Notes: a model not told the origin generated them from the letters alone. Shown: positions 24,498 to 37,374, counted from the first letter of the stretch. The stretch is DNA of 64,000 bases from Perca fluviatilis (GCF_010015445.1 NC_053127.1:26131745-26195744), one strand, 5' to 3'. Program-made: numbers and translations.

Positions 24498-27400
24498 CTG
24501 TTGGGCAGTACAGGAAATAACTGAATCATACTCAGTCTGTGGGATGCAACCTGGAATCCAGGCTGCCCATTAGAAGTCGCTGCATCTCGGCCACACAGGC
24601 TCTAATCATGTCCATTACTTTATTTGTTTCTCACTCATTATCTCTGTCTGTAGCCCCATCTCAGCCCATTTAACTGCTTTTCTCTTTTCGCTGCCTCACA
24701 CTCTTTCTCTCTCTCTCTGCATCCTGCCCTTGTAGCTCTTTTTATTAAACCATTGACATAATCCATATCCATCTCCACGTCTCTCCTCTTTCTCACAATC
24801 ACTTCTAGACTCTTTTTTCCTTTTGGAGTCTTTTATACAAAAACACAAATGTAAATGATGTATTATTAATAAATTGTAAGGATATGAATGAAAAAAAAAA
24901 AGATATTCTGATATCTCGTTTTTACCAGCATTCTTGGTGCCAAGTACTGTGATAAAGTTCCTCTTTCACTGGCGTCCAGTGGACCGCCTGGAGAGGTCCA
25001 TCCTGACTGTATCTTACAAAAGGAATTACCATCATAAAAAGTGCCAACCCCTTCATCTTTCTTTTTGATCCACACACTTTTATTTTCTTTTTAAATTGCA
25101 CTCAGTGTTGCACTGTGGCTGGTCTCTTCTTTAAAAGGGAAATCAGATTCAATATTTCCTCGTTTAAAAAGAAAAAAAAAAGAATATAAAGTTTTATTAA
25201 CTACTTTGCTGTCTGGGATATTTGCATGATGTTTTTTTTTATAAAGAGTGTGGACAGAGAAGTTTGTTTGTAATTTTGATGATTTGCCTTGTTCTGCATT
25301 GATTTTATTTTATTTTGAAAATCATTTTCATTTTCTATTTTAATATCAGCTGCACTTTGTGGTACTTCAAAAAGGTATTAAAGTATTAAGAGATGAATAT
25401 TGTGTAAAACTATGATTATAACAAAGAGAGTAAATATTTCCTCTTTATTTTTGTTCATTTCCTAACACTGAGGCTGTGCCGCAAAACTACCAGAGAGACT
25501 GATGAAAGCCTTTTTCTTTCCTCCCTCTTTTGCTCTGTTCCTCTTTATCTTTTGCAACTGTCAAGTCTGCAGTCACGGTCTCTCAATCTCACCTGAAGAT
25601 AGCACTTTTTAAGTTACAAAAAAAAAAAAGAAACAACTACTTTACATGAATAGTCTAAATAAGGTTTTTGTCTGTGACTGACATTAACCACATGCTTCAA
25701 AGACTGCCTGACAGTTATTCTTTTCGTCTGCTCTTTTGTTGTTTCATGATTCTCCCTTCTGCAAGGTGGGAGAAAGGATAAGATATATTTATGACGGTCA
25801 AAAGGTGAGAAAGCCTTGTACGCGCGTTTCACATCTTTCGCACAACTGAACACTCTGGACAATTCTGAGAAGAAGAAAAAAAACAAAACGTGACATTAGG
25901 ACAACACTGGACAAATGGCGGCAGTGATTCAATGGTGATGACGAAATAGCTCGTCAGCTACGGTATGATCTGTCAATGCACAGAGGATGCATTCTAGAAA
26001 CCTGATTTTAAAAAAAAAAGAAAAATCTTTAATGACAGACATTACTCATACACCATATACCACAAAAGCAAAGCGGGCGGGATTAATTCCCCCCTCCTTG
26101 TTATGTTCTGTATCCTGTCTGCTTAGGATAACAACACTCTGGAGCCAGACTGCCATCCCTCACACTGGACAGGAGCGAGCTGCGAGGACAAAAGACAAAA
26201 ACCAACACATGAAACAAACTGTACATTTTTTAAAGTGTAAGAGAACAAACTGAAATTTGTAAATATTATGTTTGTCGTTTGGTTTGAGTGATTGGCCGGA
26301 TCTTTTCTTTGTGACAACAGGTGCAAGTTTAGGTGACTTACATGATTTTGGCATTCATGCGTATGTTTGATTCTCCTTAATTTCCTAGATCTCCAGGGCA
26401 AATTCCAATAGGTTATGGGCACACGAGTAGATCTTTGAACATGCGTGAATAATAATAAAAACAAAACAAATCACAGCATAGTGGAGGTAAACATAAACAC
26501 GAAAAGGAATGCTTACGGCTCAGGTTAGCCTAGATATTGTGGTGTTAAAAAGGCTCTTACTGCATTTCTGGCTGTATGTCTAAAGCATAACGTACACACC
26601 TGGCACTATCCCATCAATCATGAAGGCAGCTTTTGAGTGAAATGAGTCCTTTCATTGGTTAAAAAGCCAAAGAGCAGCTGCAGAAAACAGATGAAGGAAG
26701 GGAAAATAGGGATGTTTAGAGAAATGAGGCAGAAAAACGAGATAGGGCGGATGTTTCAAATGTGCTCAAAACAAACCACAAATCAAGGAATTTTACTTGC
26801 GATGCTGTTGGATTTAACTGTTAGTGTCTCACATTGTCTTGAGCATTGTCATGCAGAACAACCTGTTATTAGGAGGTTGTGAAATCCTTTGCACTCGTTT
26901 GGTCTTATTTCAGACTAATCGTGGTTGTTTTGCTACCTTTTGCAATTTTGTCCACACATTCTGTTTATGGGATTATTGGCACAGCTGTTTGATGTGAGTT
27001 TGAGTTGCCCATGCTTCTAAAAACAGCATTGCAAAGATAGTTTGGACAGCCAACAGATAATGGAAGCACACTCACCAAGTTTACATGTTTACACTACAGT
27101 TTTGATGTTGGCTTAAGGTAAGGAAAGAATATATATAAAAATAATAAAAAGCATTACAAGGATCCAAATATTGTCTTATTAAAACATGTACTGCTGGAAT
27201 GGTAAAGTGAAGGCTTGCACCTGTTTGTCTGTTTCATTTAGTCTGATTCAGTAACCTGCTTGAAGCTCAAGATACTGTGAGAGAGCATAATGACCAGAAG
27301 GAGTTGAAAGAATTAAAATTAATATTTCTATTTCAAATAGAGGCTATTACACACTGTATGTTGTGTATCTGAACTGGAAAACATTAAAAGACATTCTTAA

Positions 27401-28313
27401 ACAAAAGATTTTGCCATCATTTGTGTCACGTTGTCAGGGAAGCAATATTAAAGTTGTAATACATTTTATAGCCACGCGGGGGCAGGAGAACCCCACTACA
27501 AGTTGGCACAATCCGGAGCACTTTGATGTTGTTGTAGCTAACCTGTTAGCTTGTTTATTTACACAACCAAAAGGTATGAGCAATTTAAACTTTAATTTTG
27601 AATCCCGTTTCTGGCCACCAATACACACTTACCTTTAAGCTCTGGTTTGGTCACCAGAGAAAAATACCTCGGTCTTTAGTTAAGCTAGCTGCTATGTTGA
27701 CTCGTTTTACCCTTATATACTGTCTATGGTTTTACCAGCTAGCTAGCTTAGTTGCTAACTTGAGTATTTGCTATTTGGTAGCTTTTACAGTCGGGATATC
27801 AAAATCGTTTTGCTTATATTGCTGGTTGCTGCTGTGACTTTGACTGACAGTATTTAAAACATATAACGTTAAGCCTATTATTGGACAATTGAGAGTGGTG
27901 TTTTTTCGTTTTCAGTTTTTAAGAAAGAGGAAACTGATGGTTGTAGCTGTGGCTGCTGAGAGAACCATGGTGTTCATTGCTGTAACACCGTGGCTTTTTA
28001 GCTAGCTTTCACCACAGAATGTATTCTCCTAATGCTCAGCTTTCCATGATTTCATTTCCTAAATCCACACAAACTGAGTGTTGACTTTCATTCCATGAGG
28101 TCTTAAAGTTATCCAGAGGATTTGAATGTTAAAGCCTAAAATAACAGCACCAGTTCCGTGACCATCCTCTGATCTGTGTTTATTCAGCTGCTGTACTCAA
28201 TAAATCAATATTATAGCAAATATACCGAGCAGACTGATGCACTGGTGCTGTTGGATGAAGCATTTGTGCTAATGCATGGCTTTCCATTCATTCAAGTCCT
28301 AATGTAGGAATAA

Positions 28314-28829
28314 TTAAAGTGTTCAAATGCTCATTTTCAGGTTCATAATTGTATTTAGAGGTTATATCAGAATAGGTTTCATGGTTTAATTAAATAAAAA
28401 TACCATATATTTGTTGAACTGCACATGGCTGCAGCTCCTCTTTTCACCCTGTGTGTTGAGCTCTGTTTTAGCTACAGAGTAAGGCATCACACTTCCATTC
28501 CATCTTTGTTGGGAGTCGCACATGTGCAGTAGCTAGGTAAGGACTACTAGCCAGTCAGAAGCAGAGTATGTGGGTGTGCCACGCTAGCAGCTAGGCGAGC
28601 ATTATAACGTGTGTTACAAAGTGACGCACATTCGTCACGGAAGTAAAGGCTGGACTACAGTAGAGCTGTTTGGAGCAGTTTGTGAACAGTGTTTTCTGTT
28701 GGAGATGGTAAGTTCCTTTGGGGTGGACTTTGCGCTTTTTCACTTTGTAAACCTATAACCTGCACACAAAGATATATTACACAATAAAAGAAAGGGGAAA
28801 AGCCAAAAAGCATAATATGAGCACTTTAA
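28314..28829 (-). mobile_element. TTAA-flanked MITE, family shared with 50872-51377 (inverted copy)
   Basis: The element is bounded by TTAA on both sides. The right end GCATAATATGAGCACT is the inverse of the left end of the copy at 50872. The interior shares a recognisable stretch (for example CTTTGTAAACCTATAACCTG against CAGGTTATAGGTTTACAAAG). There is no open frame of note. Strand is given relative to the 50872 copy. Confidence 0.78.
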
Positions 28830-29458
28830 ATAATTTTTTTTTGGCCACAGATTTACTTCTGTGTTATCACATAAGCACTTTTAGGCCACCTTGCACCTCT
28901 TTTTACCTCTCCAAAGTCACAGTCTGCACTCTAATCAATTGATATTTTCTCCCCCAATTACTTTCAAATATTAATACAGGTAGACAACAACAGATCTAAT
29001 CGCCTTGGCAAAACAGTAAAGACAGATAATTTCAATAAGCAAACCCTGCCTGCAGCTATGTTTTTCAGAAATTCTTTTTGGATTAATGCACAATAATTCC
29101 TGACAGGAGAGAGGTTGAAAAATGTACAATGCATCCATTTAAAAAAAAAAGTTTCTATAGTTATTAATAGTTTTCTTTTCATATCTGGAATATTAAATCT
29201 GGCATGACTTATTGCTGCAATAATAAGCAATTCACCTACACTGTGTCTAATAACTTTGATGTGTGCACTGTATTAATCAAAATCATCTCTGTTATTTCTT
29301 CAGCAGAGTCATCATACAGTAAATAGATTGCACAGTTGTTTAGATGACTGATGTTTACGGTAATATTTTTCTTTTGCGCTCAACCCAATTACCTTTGCAG
29401 ATCATTTACACTGTTGGTTTAGCTGTAAGCAGTGATCACAGGAAATACTTTCCCTCGG

Positions 29459-29472
29459 TCACTAGATGGCAG
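29459..29472 (+). promoter_or_regulatory. CTCF-like motif TCACTAGATGGCAG
   Basis: It matches the CCACTAGATGGCAG form of the CTCF core with one mismatch. It is in the spacer between nlgn2 and the endonuclease gene, about 0.7 kb beyond the latter's 3' end. Confidence 0.4.
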
Positions 29473-30139
29473 TATGCTGTTTTAATGTGTAGAAAAGGCT
29501 TGCTGCATCAGAAAATGACTGCTTCTGAGATGTTATACAGTCTCTGCTTCTAACCCAAATGAACTAGCCTCTGTTGAGAAATTCTAAATTATTTTTGGAC
29601 GATGGCTGATGATGCACTAACAGCTCAGAAAGCATCTTCCTCTTTAGACTTGCAAATAGAAACGTCATTATCAATTCAAAGAAGCAACAAAAAAAACTAT
29701 TTTTTAAAATAAATTATGAAAAGTCTTTAGGCCTATATGATATGATGTTCACGTGTTTATTAATATTTGAACGTTTGTAACGTGTCATTTGATACACAAA
29801 TGTTATTCTCACTGTCTTTTTAAATAATATTTAGATTTTAAGTTTGGAAGGTTTCTCAATGGTTTTTAGGTGTTCTTACTTTCTTAACTATGGATTTTTT
29901 TCATATTCAAAAGACTTTTATCACAAGGAGGTTAACTAAATGATTAAAAGGCACTAAAACCCATCAGATAGCCATAAAAGTAAAATCCAATTTCCCTAAC
30001 TGACCAAACATTTAAACTCACACGAGTAGCATATGATAAAAGGGATGTTTATCTAAGCCTAACACAGCTTTACACTGACATGTTATGTTACAAGAATAAA
30101 GTAAATGATAAATAACACAATCACAGTTAATTAAGATAT

Positions 30140-30145
30140 TTTATT
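30140..30145 (-). terminator. Polyadenylation signal AATAAA for the ENDOD1-like gene
   Basis: The minus strand reads AATAAA about 113 bases after the stop codon at 30258, the usual placement for a short 3' UTR. Confidence 0.6.
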
Positions 30146-30257
30146 GAACGAGCCAATTTGCATAACCTCCCACACAGAGTTGCAAGATAAGTTTGAATTT
30201 AGCATTAGAATTAAAGAAATTTAAAAAACCACGTGCACACAGAGGAGGTTTAAGCTC

Positions 30258-30866
30258 TCAGATAGTATGTTGGAGGTAAAGAGGGAGGGGTGAGGGAGAG
30301 ATGCAGTTGTCGTAGAAGATCTGAAGGTTCTGGTCAACATCCAAATTACTTTTCAGAAAGATCTCAAGTTCCTGGACCGGCATCTCGTGCACGCTGTTGC
30401 CCTCTTTGGCGTTTTTGGCCAAGACTCCGTAGGTCGGGAAGCGGATGCGGACATCGTGCGGCGCGTTGCGGTCATATTCAGTGCAGCAGTAAGCGGACCA
30501 CACGTCTTCGGGGATGGCCACGCGGTCCTGGTTGTTTCGGCGGATCATGTTGCCCCTGGTGGTCACTCCGGTCACGATGTAGGCCGTGCCGCGGCAGAAG
30601 TTGTTGAGGCGGACCCGGATCCGCTCCTCGTACTCACGCCAAGGCCCGATGTTGAACTCGCGGATCTCCGGGACCACGTTGGTCAGCGTGTAGGTGGCGG
30701 CGCGGTCGTGGGGCGTGGACTGGTGCTGGTCCGGGTTCAGGTGGCCTCTCTCGTACAGGACCACGTCAGAGTAGTCATCCAGGACTGCCTGGCTGTCCTC
30801 GAACTTCATGTGCAGGTAGCCAGTGGGGAAGGGCTGCATGTTTCCATTCCCATCGACTTCTGCCAG
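30258..30866 (-). CDS. ENDOD1-like exon 2: nuclease active site and C-terminus
   Basis: The acceptor on the minus strand is tctcaacag. The exon has 202 codons and a stop. It carries ERGHLNPDQHQ, TLTNVVPEIREFN and the paired cysteines in WSAYCCTEYD. An in-frame Met just before the acceptor is intronic. Confidence 0.92.
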   Translation of the reverse strand: MAEVDGNGNMQPFPTGYLHMKFEDSQAVLDDYSDVVLYERGHLNPDQHQSTPHDRAATYTLTNVVPEIREFNIGPWREYEERIRVRLNNFCRGTAYIVTGVTTRGNMIRRNNQDRVAIPEDVWSAYCCTEYDRNAPHDVRIRFPTYGVLAKNAKEGNSVHEMPVQELEIFLKSNLDVDQNLQIFYDNCISPSPLPLYLQHTI

Positions 30867-31905
30867 CTGTTGAGACACCCAACATCGTTTTTTGTTATGC
30901 TGGGAAATAACAGGCTACATAAGCCAGCATGGTCTATGAATCGTCTTTGCTTTTGCAGTAGACCATGTGGCGGAATAATAAGTACATTTACTCAAGTACT
31001 GTATTTAAGTACAAATTTGAGGTACTTGTACTTTACTTGAGTCTTTTCTTTTCATGCCACTTTCTACCTCTACTACATTTCAAAAGGAAATATTGTACTT
31101 TTTACTCCACTACATTAATCTGACAGTTTTAGTTAGGCCTACTTTACAAATTAAGAGTTTTGCAGACTAAACACAGTTTATAAAATACAATGTTTTATTA
31201 TAAATTAAACGACCTAACAATAGACAGGCCTACTTTCCAGTTTCTAAAATGTGAGTACTTTTACTTTTAATACTTTCCGAACATTTTCCTGATGATACTT
31301 CTATACTTTTACTAGTAATATTTTCAATGCAGGACTTTTACTTGTGACAGAGTATTTTTATAGTGTGGTATTACTTAGGCCTAAGTAGAGGAGCACTACT
31401 GGACACAGAACATTTTGTTACGCTGGGAAATAATACAAAGCCATATTGCCTATTTCAGCTGCTGGCATCCTCTTTGAAAGAGATTTCATACTTTAGTGCG
31501 AGCTACCTGATTAACAGATGGTTTAAACGTGAATGAAAACCCCTTTTCTGAATGACGGTTTTAGCATTTTTGAAACTATTTACTCAAAGACAAGTCTCTG
31601 ACCTGTGGCTCGTACATCCAAGGGTAGTCCACGCGTCTGTCTCCCTCTGTTTTCTTGAAGGTATACGCTGAGTAAACTGGAATCCGCTTTTGTGGGTCGT
31701 ACAGGGTCACGTAGCGAGGTCGGTCTGCGTAACGTTGGCAGATCCTCTTCAGTTTGGTGTCGGTGAACCCGCGTGGGGGTGTCCCCATGTACAGGGAGTC
31801 CTTGCACCTCTCTATGTGGTTAAAATCCTGAACCACCGTTGCTGACATTAGAGGCAGAAAACAGGCTAGCACAGGAACCAAAACTAAAGGTGTTAACATA
31901 CTCAT
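30258..31905 (-). CDS. ENDOD1-like secreted DNA/RNA non-specific endonuclease, complete, two exons
   Basis: The protein has 303 residues from exons 31905-31603 and 30866-30258, with a phase-0 GT-AG junction (WMYEPQ/LAEVDG). The N-terminus MSMLTPLVLVPVLACFLPLM is a typical signal peptide, followed by VVQDFNHIERCKDSLYMG, characteristic of fish endonuclease domain-containing 1-like proteins. The Endonuclease_NS active-site motif reads LYERGHLNPDQHQ (family DRGH, with His as general base). The expected metal-site asparagine lies in YTLTNVVPEIREFN. There is no membrane segment near the C-terminus, so it is probably secreted or vesicular. The cleaved substrate is not evident from sequence. An AATAAA on the same strand follows about 110 bases after the stop. 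It is transcribed towards nlgn2 and is unrelated to its neighbours. The family is clear; the exact orthologue is not. Confidence 0.93.
30975..31385 (+). repeat. tacttgagta-type dispersed element, copy 2, inside the ENDOD1-like intron
   Basis: It begins AAGTACATTTACTCAAGTAC and ends near GTGTGGTATTACTTAGGCC, with GAGTCTTTTCTTTTCATGCC inside. It occupies most of the only intron of the endonuclease gene. Confidence 0.75.
31603..31905 (-). CDS. ENDOD1-like exon 1: signal peptide and N-terminal domain
   Basis: It starts MSMLTPLVLV and ends at YEPQ before a gtcaga donor on the minus strand. It has 101 codons and ends in phase 0. It includes a hydrophobic signal peptide (about residues 1-22), cysteines in RCKDSL and KRICQRY, and the VTLYDPQKRIPVYSAYTF strand segment that opens the nuclease fold. 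Confidence 0.92.
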
Positions 31906-32574
31906 GGTGAAAAAGGTCTTCTCAGTCTCTCCTACTGTGGCTTCTGCTAAGCAATGACAGTCACTGTTTGAAGTTAGGATTACGACAAATCAGATATGCA
32001 AAGCAAGGAGAGTGTGACCAAAAGCCAGGCCTCCTAACACGTAGGCGTGGACGTGCAGGTCCTTGCTCTAACCTACAATTCGAAAATACTGCAATGAATA
32101 AAAAAAGCTGTTTCTTCTCCTGAATCATATCCTAATTATATATTTATTTTCAATAAAGTTTTACTGCTCTTTTTGAAGTAATGCTGTGCTAAACTTACGG
32201 ATCTATTGAGGTTAAGCCCATCGTCTCCTTGTCCGTTTAAACTAAATTGACAGCTTTGTCCCTGTGAGTTCTTAATGAGGTTATGGTTTGATCCTTGGGA
32301 TAGATAGCCATTAAATTATATTAATGGTGCAATCAAATGGTGAGGCAACAAGAGACTGGATCATTGACTCCTCGCAGGGTGCCAACGGCGATTTCAAAAG
32401 TCCAATTTGTACCATGTCCTTATTTCACATATTCACTTTAGTACCTCAAGGAATTCATAACAAACACACTTATTCTGAGCAACTTGTGAAGGCCAAAAAA
32501 ACTTCCCATTGCCAAAAACATTTTGGCCTTGCCGGATTCCTTTTCTTCCTGCTGTAAAGGAACACATAAAAGTG

Positions 32575-33230
32575 CAGTGGTGGAGGAAGTATTCAGCTCC
32601 TTTACTTAAGTAAAAGTACTAACACCACACTGAAAAAATACTCTGCTACAAGTAAAAGTCCTGCATTGAACATGGTACTTAAGTAAAAGTATGTAAGTAT
32701 CGAATCTGACCTGCTACGCTTTGCTGCGTGTCATCCCCCATCTCTCTCCCCCTTTCAAGTCTATTCACTGTCACTTCATAATAAAGGGAAAAAGCCCCAA
32801 AAAAATAATAAGTACTCAATGCAGAAAAGTCCTCACCTTTTAGAAACTGGAAACGAAAAAAAAAAAAAACGTTGAAAGCATCATGAACGTCAAAAACAGT
32901 GTTTAAAAGACTCAAGAAGAGCGTTAAAACGCTTCATTTCAGCTGTACTTGTTTGCCGTTATATCGTCGAGTAGTTTAATTTATAATAAAACATTGTATT
33001 TTATAACCTACATGTGTTTTGTGTGCAAACATTCTTAACTTGTAAAGTAACTAGTAACTAAAGCTGTCGTATTAATGCAGTCGAGTGAAAAGTACAATCT
33101 TTCCCTCTGAAATGTAGTGGAGTACAAGTAGAAATTGGCATGAAAAGAAAAGACTCAAGGGAAGTACAAGTACATCAAATTTGTACTTAAGTACAGTTCT
33201 TGAGTAAATCTATTTACATGCCACCACTAT
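32575..33230 (-). repeat. tacttgagta-type dispersed element, copy 3, split by a SINE
   Basis: The left part is GTATTCAGCTCCTTTACTTA to about 32692, and the right part resumes after 32815 and ends TTGAGTAAATCTATTTACAT. The SINE tail lies between. Confidence 0.75.
32693..32815 (+). mobile_element. SINE tail, nested in another repeat
   Basis: A 5'-truncated SINE starting within box B (CGAATCTGACC), with tail CCCCCATCTCTCTCCCCCTTTC and ATAATAAAGGGAAAAAGCCCC. It interrupts a copy of the tacttgagta-type element (32575-33230). Confidence 0.72.
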
Positions 33231-33917
33231 ATACGTGCAATTCACTCTCAAAGAGTGTGGTGACGAGACACGGGACATTCAGGGACGTGCTATCAATGTA
33301 ATAGTAAAATGCAAAACTGGCTAATCTGTCTCAGTGCTGAACAAAGGGCCTACACTGTGCTTCCAAGGTACTATGCTGCTCAGTGTGAATGGTGGAGATA
33401 AAGCACGAGAGTTTAATTATACGACATAGCGACAAAGAGCCTATGTGGACAAATGCCCATTAATGTTTGCTATTACATAATCAAAGACAAAGTTCCAAAT
33501 GCAAGAATTGTATTAAAACCAATTGGGAAGATATTGATGAATACGAAGAAGCAAAAACATAAAATAAAAAAAATAAAATAACCCAGCACTCTATAGAAAT
33601 TGAGGAAACCTAATGTGCCATAAAGTAGAATGAGTATTTCATAGCAAATGGTTCGATGTTCTGCCAAAATGGGTGCTTGACTTGTTCTGGCAGCTCACTG
33701 TGTACAGAGCAATTAATCCATCTAAAACTCTCTTCCTGTTTCCAAAGTTTTCTTGTCTTTAGTCCTTCATGACAGCTTGGACACATTATGAAAATTATTA
33801 TTAATCTTGTTATCAAACACATTCACTGACTGTGGGTGCATGGTTCTCTCTCTGGGTAGTACTGCAAGGGACACGTGCATGCTTTTTTTTTGGTTGCACT
33901 GACCATCCTATAACACA

Positions 33918-34385
33918 GGGGTGTCAAACTCACTTTCACTAAGGGCTACACACAGAAAATGTTTGTCACATCAAAGGCCAGACATGTATAGTTTATTGAC
34001 ATGCTTTATTTAATTGGAAAAAAATGATTGCATGTCTCATATAACCTTCTCACTTACAGTTACATCATAGAATTTAGCAAATCAAGCAAAAACAATGCAT
34101 TCTGATTACATTTTTAAAAGCAGGCTACCACACAGCCGACTCACAACAACCTGTTTCACAGCCTGAATATGACGACTCACTGGATCTTTGGGAAATTCTG
34201 AGTCTCAAAGTCTGTAAATCTGCCAAATTCTGCTTTGAGTGTTGCTTATCTGCAGTCTGAAAACAGTTTCCCATCTTTTTGGTTTTGGCGCACAACTAGG
34301 CGGGCCAAAATGTACTGTTAACCTAAATTGATATGCGGGCCAGATCAAAATTTGTGAGGGGCCGGATTTGGCCTGATTGATCCAC
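33918..34385 (-). repeat. Dispersed repeat with GTTTGACACCCCTG end, copy B
   Basis: It begins GGGGTGTCAAACTCACTTTC and ends GAGGGGCCGGATTTGGCC. It shares CACAACTAGGCGGGCCAAAA with the inverse of copy A. Confidence 0.68.
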
Positions 34386-34475
34386 TCAGCATGTGTCCTG
34401 TCAGTGTCCTTGATCTCATTACACATGCTCTGAAGAGGATTATCATCACAGTGATTCCCATCTAGGGTTTCTCTT

Positions 34476-34491
34476 GCCCCTTAGGGGGCAC
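34476..34491 (+). promoter_or_regulatory. CTCF-like motif GCCCCTTAGGGGGCAC
   Basis: It resembles the CCNNNAGGGGGC core of CTCF sites and is also nearly palindromic. Intergenic. Confidence 0.3.
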
Positions 34492-36544
34492 TTCTGCACT
34501 TGCTAGGGGGTATGTGGAAAGATTGTGGAGTAGCTCAAGTAATAATGAGCAACGAAAAAAGAAGACACGGGTCCACATATTGACTACCTGAACACCATGG
34601 AGTGTATGAAAACTAGTTAGCAAGCGAGCAGAAACGTCGAAGAGCTTGTAGATAAAAAGTTGAGAAAGGAAAAGCAATCGCTAAACTCAAAGTGTCACAA
34701 CATAATCCACTTTTATATAATCAATAGTGTTAAATAATATCAGTTTAAATGAGCACATTTGGAACTTGGCCGACGGTGTTGATGAAGTGGGGCTTGAGCT
34801 CATATAATGGGCCTGTGGAGGAGGCGTCTGTCAATAAAGATCGGGAACCATTGATCTGAATGTCTGAAATGTAAAGGGAATAAAATGTGCTGCATATCAA
34901 TGGCTGGAGTGTCTGGTGCTGTGTTATAATGCCCTCTTCTCAAGTCGGCCTTATTCAAATGTTTGTCAGATTAGCCGGAGCAACAATCCCTCACTGCTCT
35001 AATAAGTCAATTTGAGTGACTGAGTGTGGTTATTCATCGAGGGACCAGCTTGCCTCTCTGATCTAATCCTGAGTTATGACAATCATAACTTATGTAGCTG
35101 GGGCTGATGATGCAGTTATGTGAACGGACATTTTTCAGCTGTCAGCATTCTCGCCAATTAAAAATTATAAATTTAGACCCAGTGAATTGGCCACAGCTCA
35201 GCTGCCCTCTGCTGCTTCATCTTCAGTTAGAGGAGGGAGAACATTTCACTGCTGCTGCTGATGTAATTACTGGTCACGATTTTAGTTTTAGATTTAGCTT
35301 ACTTCAAACAGGCTAATCAATGTAAGTCATGGGGGGGCGGCACTTTGGGGTAGGGTTTTTAAATATGTGACAAAAGTCATCTCATCGTCTGTCAGTTTAT
35401 TTGTTTGTGGTGGATTGAAGATGTCAAGTCGATCTCTGGGATTCCCATGCAAAGTCCTTTACTAACATAGTCCCTGTATAGTTCCTTGTCTCTCAGACAG
35501 GCTTGGAAATATGGTCAGTCCGAGTCAAATTTAATGACACATCAGTTGACAGGCGGACCTGGGATAAGCCCATTACAGTAGAAGTATCAATGTGCCAGGC
35601 TGTTGAGAGATTTAATGGCAAATTCAAGAAATTCTTTTTTTAATTATTACTAATTAATATTATTGATTAATTCTGGTAGGCTACTGGGAACCGTATGTAA
35701 TGGTTTTAAAATCTATAATAAATGAAGTCAATTTAATGTAATACATACAAACATTGTGGCTATTTACTGTATTTTAAGTACCCACTGTACTGTACTGTAC
35801 TGTACTGTACTTAACACAACATTTGGACTATACGTGTTCGTCTGCACGTTCATCAAACCCAGTATGTGTCATCATGCAATAATATATATTTCCCACTTGG
35901 TGGCAGTGTAGGCTTGTTTGTTGCTTGTTCCCATTTCCATGATTCTCCATGATGATAAAATGCATATTAACATCAATTAAAACTTTTTTGAAGTCTGGCA
36001 ACATGGGTTGCATTTGTAAGACTGAGAAGTGTAACAGACACTATATGATTTTCATTCATGGCTATTAGGCTAGTAGGCTATTTCATTTTTGAAAATTCTG
36101 TTACAGATTTTTTGGTACTCAACTAAACTCGTGAATATTTTATTATTTTGAATTCAAAGTCAGCTAAATCTTCCAACTTTTGGCTGCTCTGTTTTACCTT
36201 TTCCTTTCTTAACTCTTTCTTTTTTCTTTGTTCTTTTCTCGTGTGACTCACTTACCATGGTGTTTTGTGTTACTGTAGAATTATAAAATAATCACATTTG
36301 TTAAGAAATAAACATGTCTGTTTGAGCTCCAAAAGATTATTTTATAGCTGTGGGGGAAAATACCTCCTCCATGTTGTGCCATTAAACTGTTTTATGATAA
36401 TGTAATTTTTTTGGCTTAAATCCACATTCATATGATGTTTATTATGATTTCTGAAGTGCATGGGTGACATGTAAAACATTTTCTGTATCATTACTGTGTC
36501 AATAGATTACATATTTTGGGTTTTTGAGAGAGACCTTCATTGAG

Positions 36545-36556
36545 CCACCAGGGGGC
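36545..36556 (+). promoter_or_regulatory. CTCF-like motif CCACCAGGGGGC
   Basis: This is an exact match to the vertebrate CTCF core consensus. It lies about 1 kb upstream of the candidate kdm6b promoter and between the endonuclease gene and kdm6b, where a boundary would make sense. Binding is inferred, not shown. Confidence 0.45.
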
Positions 36557-37373
36557 TCAATCTAGCACATATTCTGGCCTATGAAGCTGTCCCCTCTAAG
36601 TTCTGCACCAAAGCCTTCTGATTGGTCCAAATAGCCACATGGGTTGCGCATTAACCAATAGAGTGTAGGCTGATCGGGGGCTGTTGCTAAGGCACTTCAG
36701 AGGTAAAAAAAAACTGTCAGCGGGCTGCTTCCACCATTTCACTCACACACTCGTCTGGCTCCTCGTCAGCTCTCCATCCGTGTCTGCCTCTCACCGTGCA
36801 CTCAGCCACCGGCAGACACCTCTGCTCTCTGCCTGCTTTTTATTGGTCGCTGATGGGTGAAATGAGCAGAGGCAATGAGTGGGGAGGTGGTGGGGGGGGG
36901 GGGTTTGCATCGTGAGCCCACAAAATGTAGACCCTCCCTCATGATCGTGGAGCTGTAGCCCCACCTTCCCCTGGTTCTCCTGTCACTTGACATTTGAGCT
37001 CAGCCAACACTCAGCAGCCCGTCCGTCTCCATTTCACCCTGCTTCACTTCCCACTTCATCCAGAAAAATACCTGGATGTAGCCTAGCTCCCCGGAAATCG
37101 GAGTTAAAGGCTGATGTGTATTGTGGTTCTCCTTCTCTTTTCTTCTTTAATTTAGACATTAAATATTCTATTATTTTTTGAGGATTTGGTGAAAATGGGT
37201 GTCAGCCACTTGCAGTGATATTGGGGTGTGTGTGTGTGTGTGTGGGGGGTATAGCTGTATGAGCTCCAGAAGATTCTACATCTGTGGAGAAAATGTAAAA
37301 TACCTCCTCTACTGTAGCCTACTGGCCACGTTCCAACTCTCACTTGCTTGCTCTTGCTCTCTCTCTCTCTCTC

Positions 37374-37374
37374 A

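Larger units (their letters stand above)
23631..30139. other. Intergenic region between nlgn2 and the endonuclease gene
   Basis: This is AT-rich DNA with three MITE-like elements (23767-24497 and 28314-28829) and no supported gene. 24500-28300 and 28830-30100 hold scattered A/T runs and no recognisable exon. The first part may be nlgn2 3' UTR. Confidence 0.6.

Noticed and set aside
30387..31040. 217-codon forward open frame across the endonuclease exon
   Set aside because: It is antisense to the well-supported ENDOD1-like exon 2; its residues show no domain and continue into a dispersed repeat.
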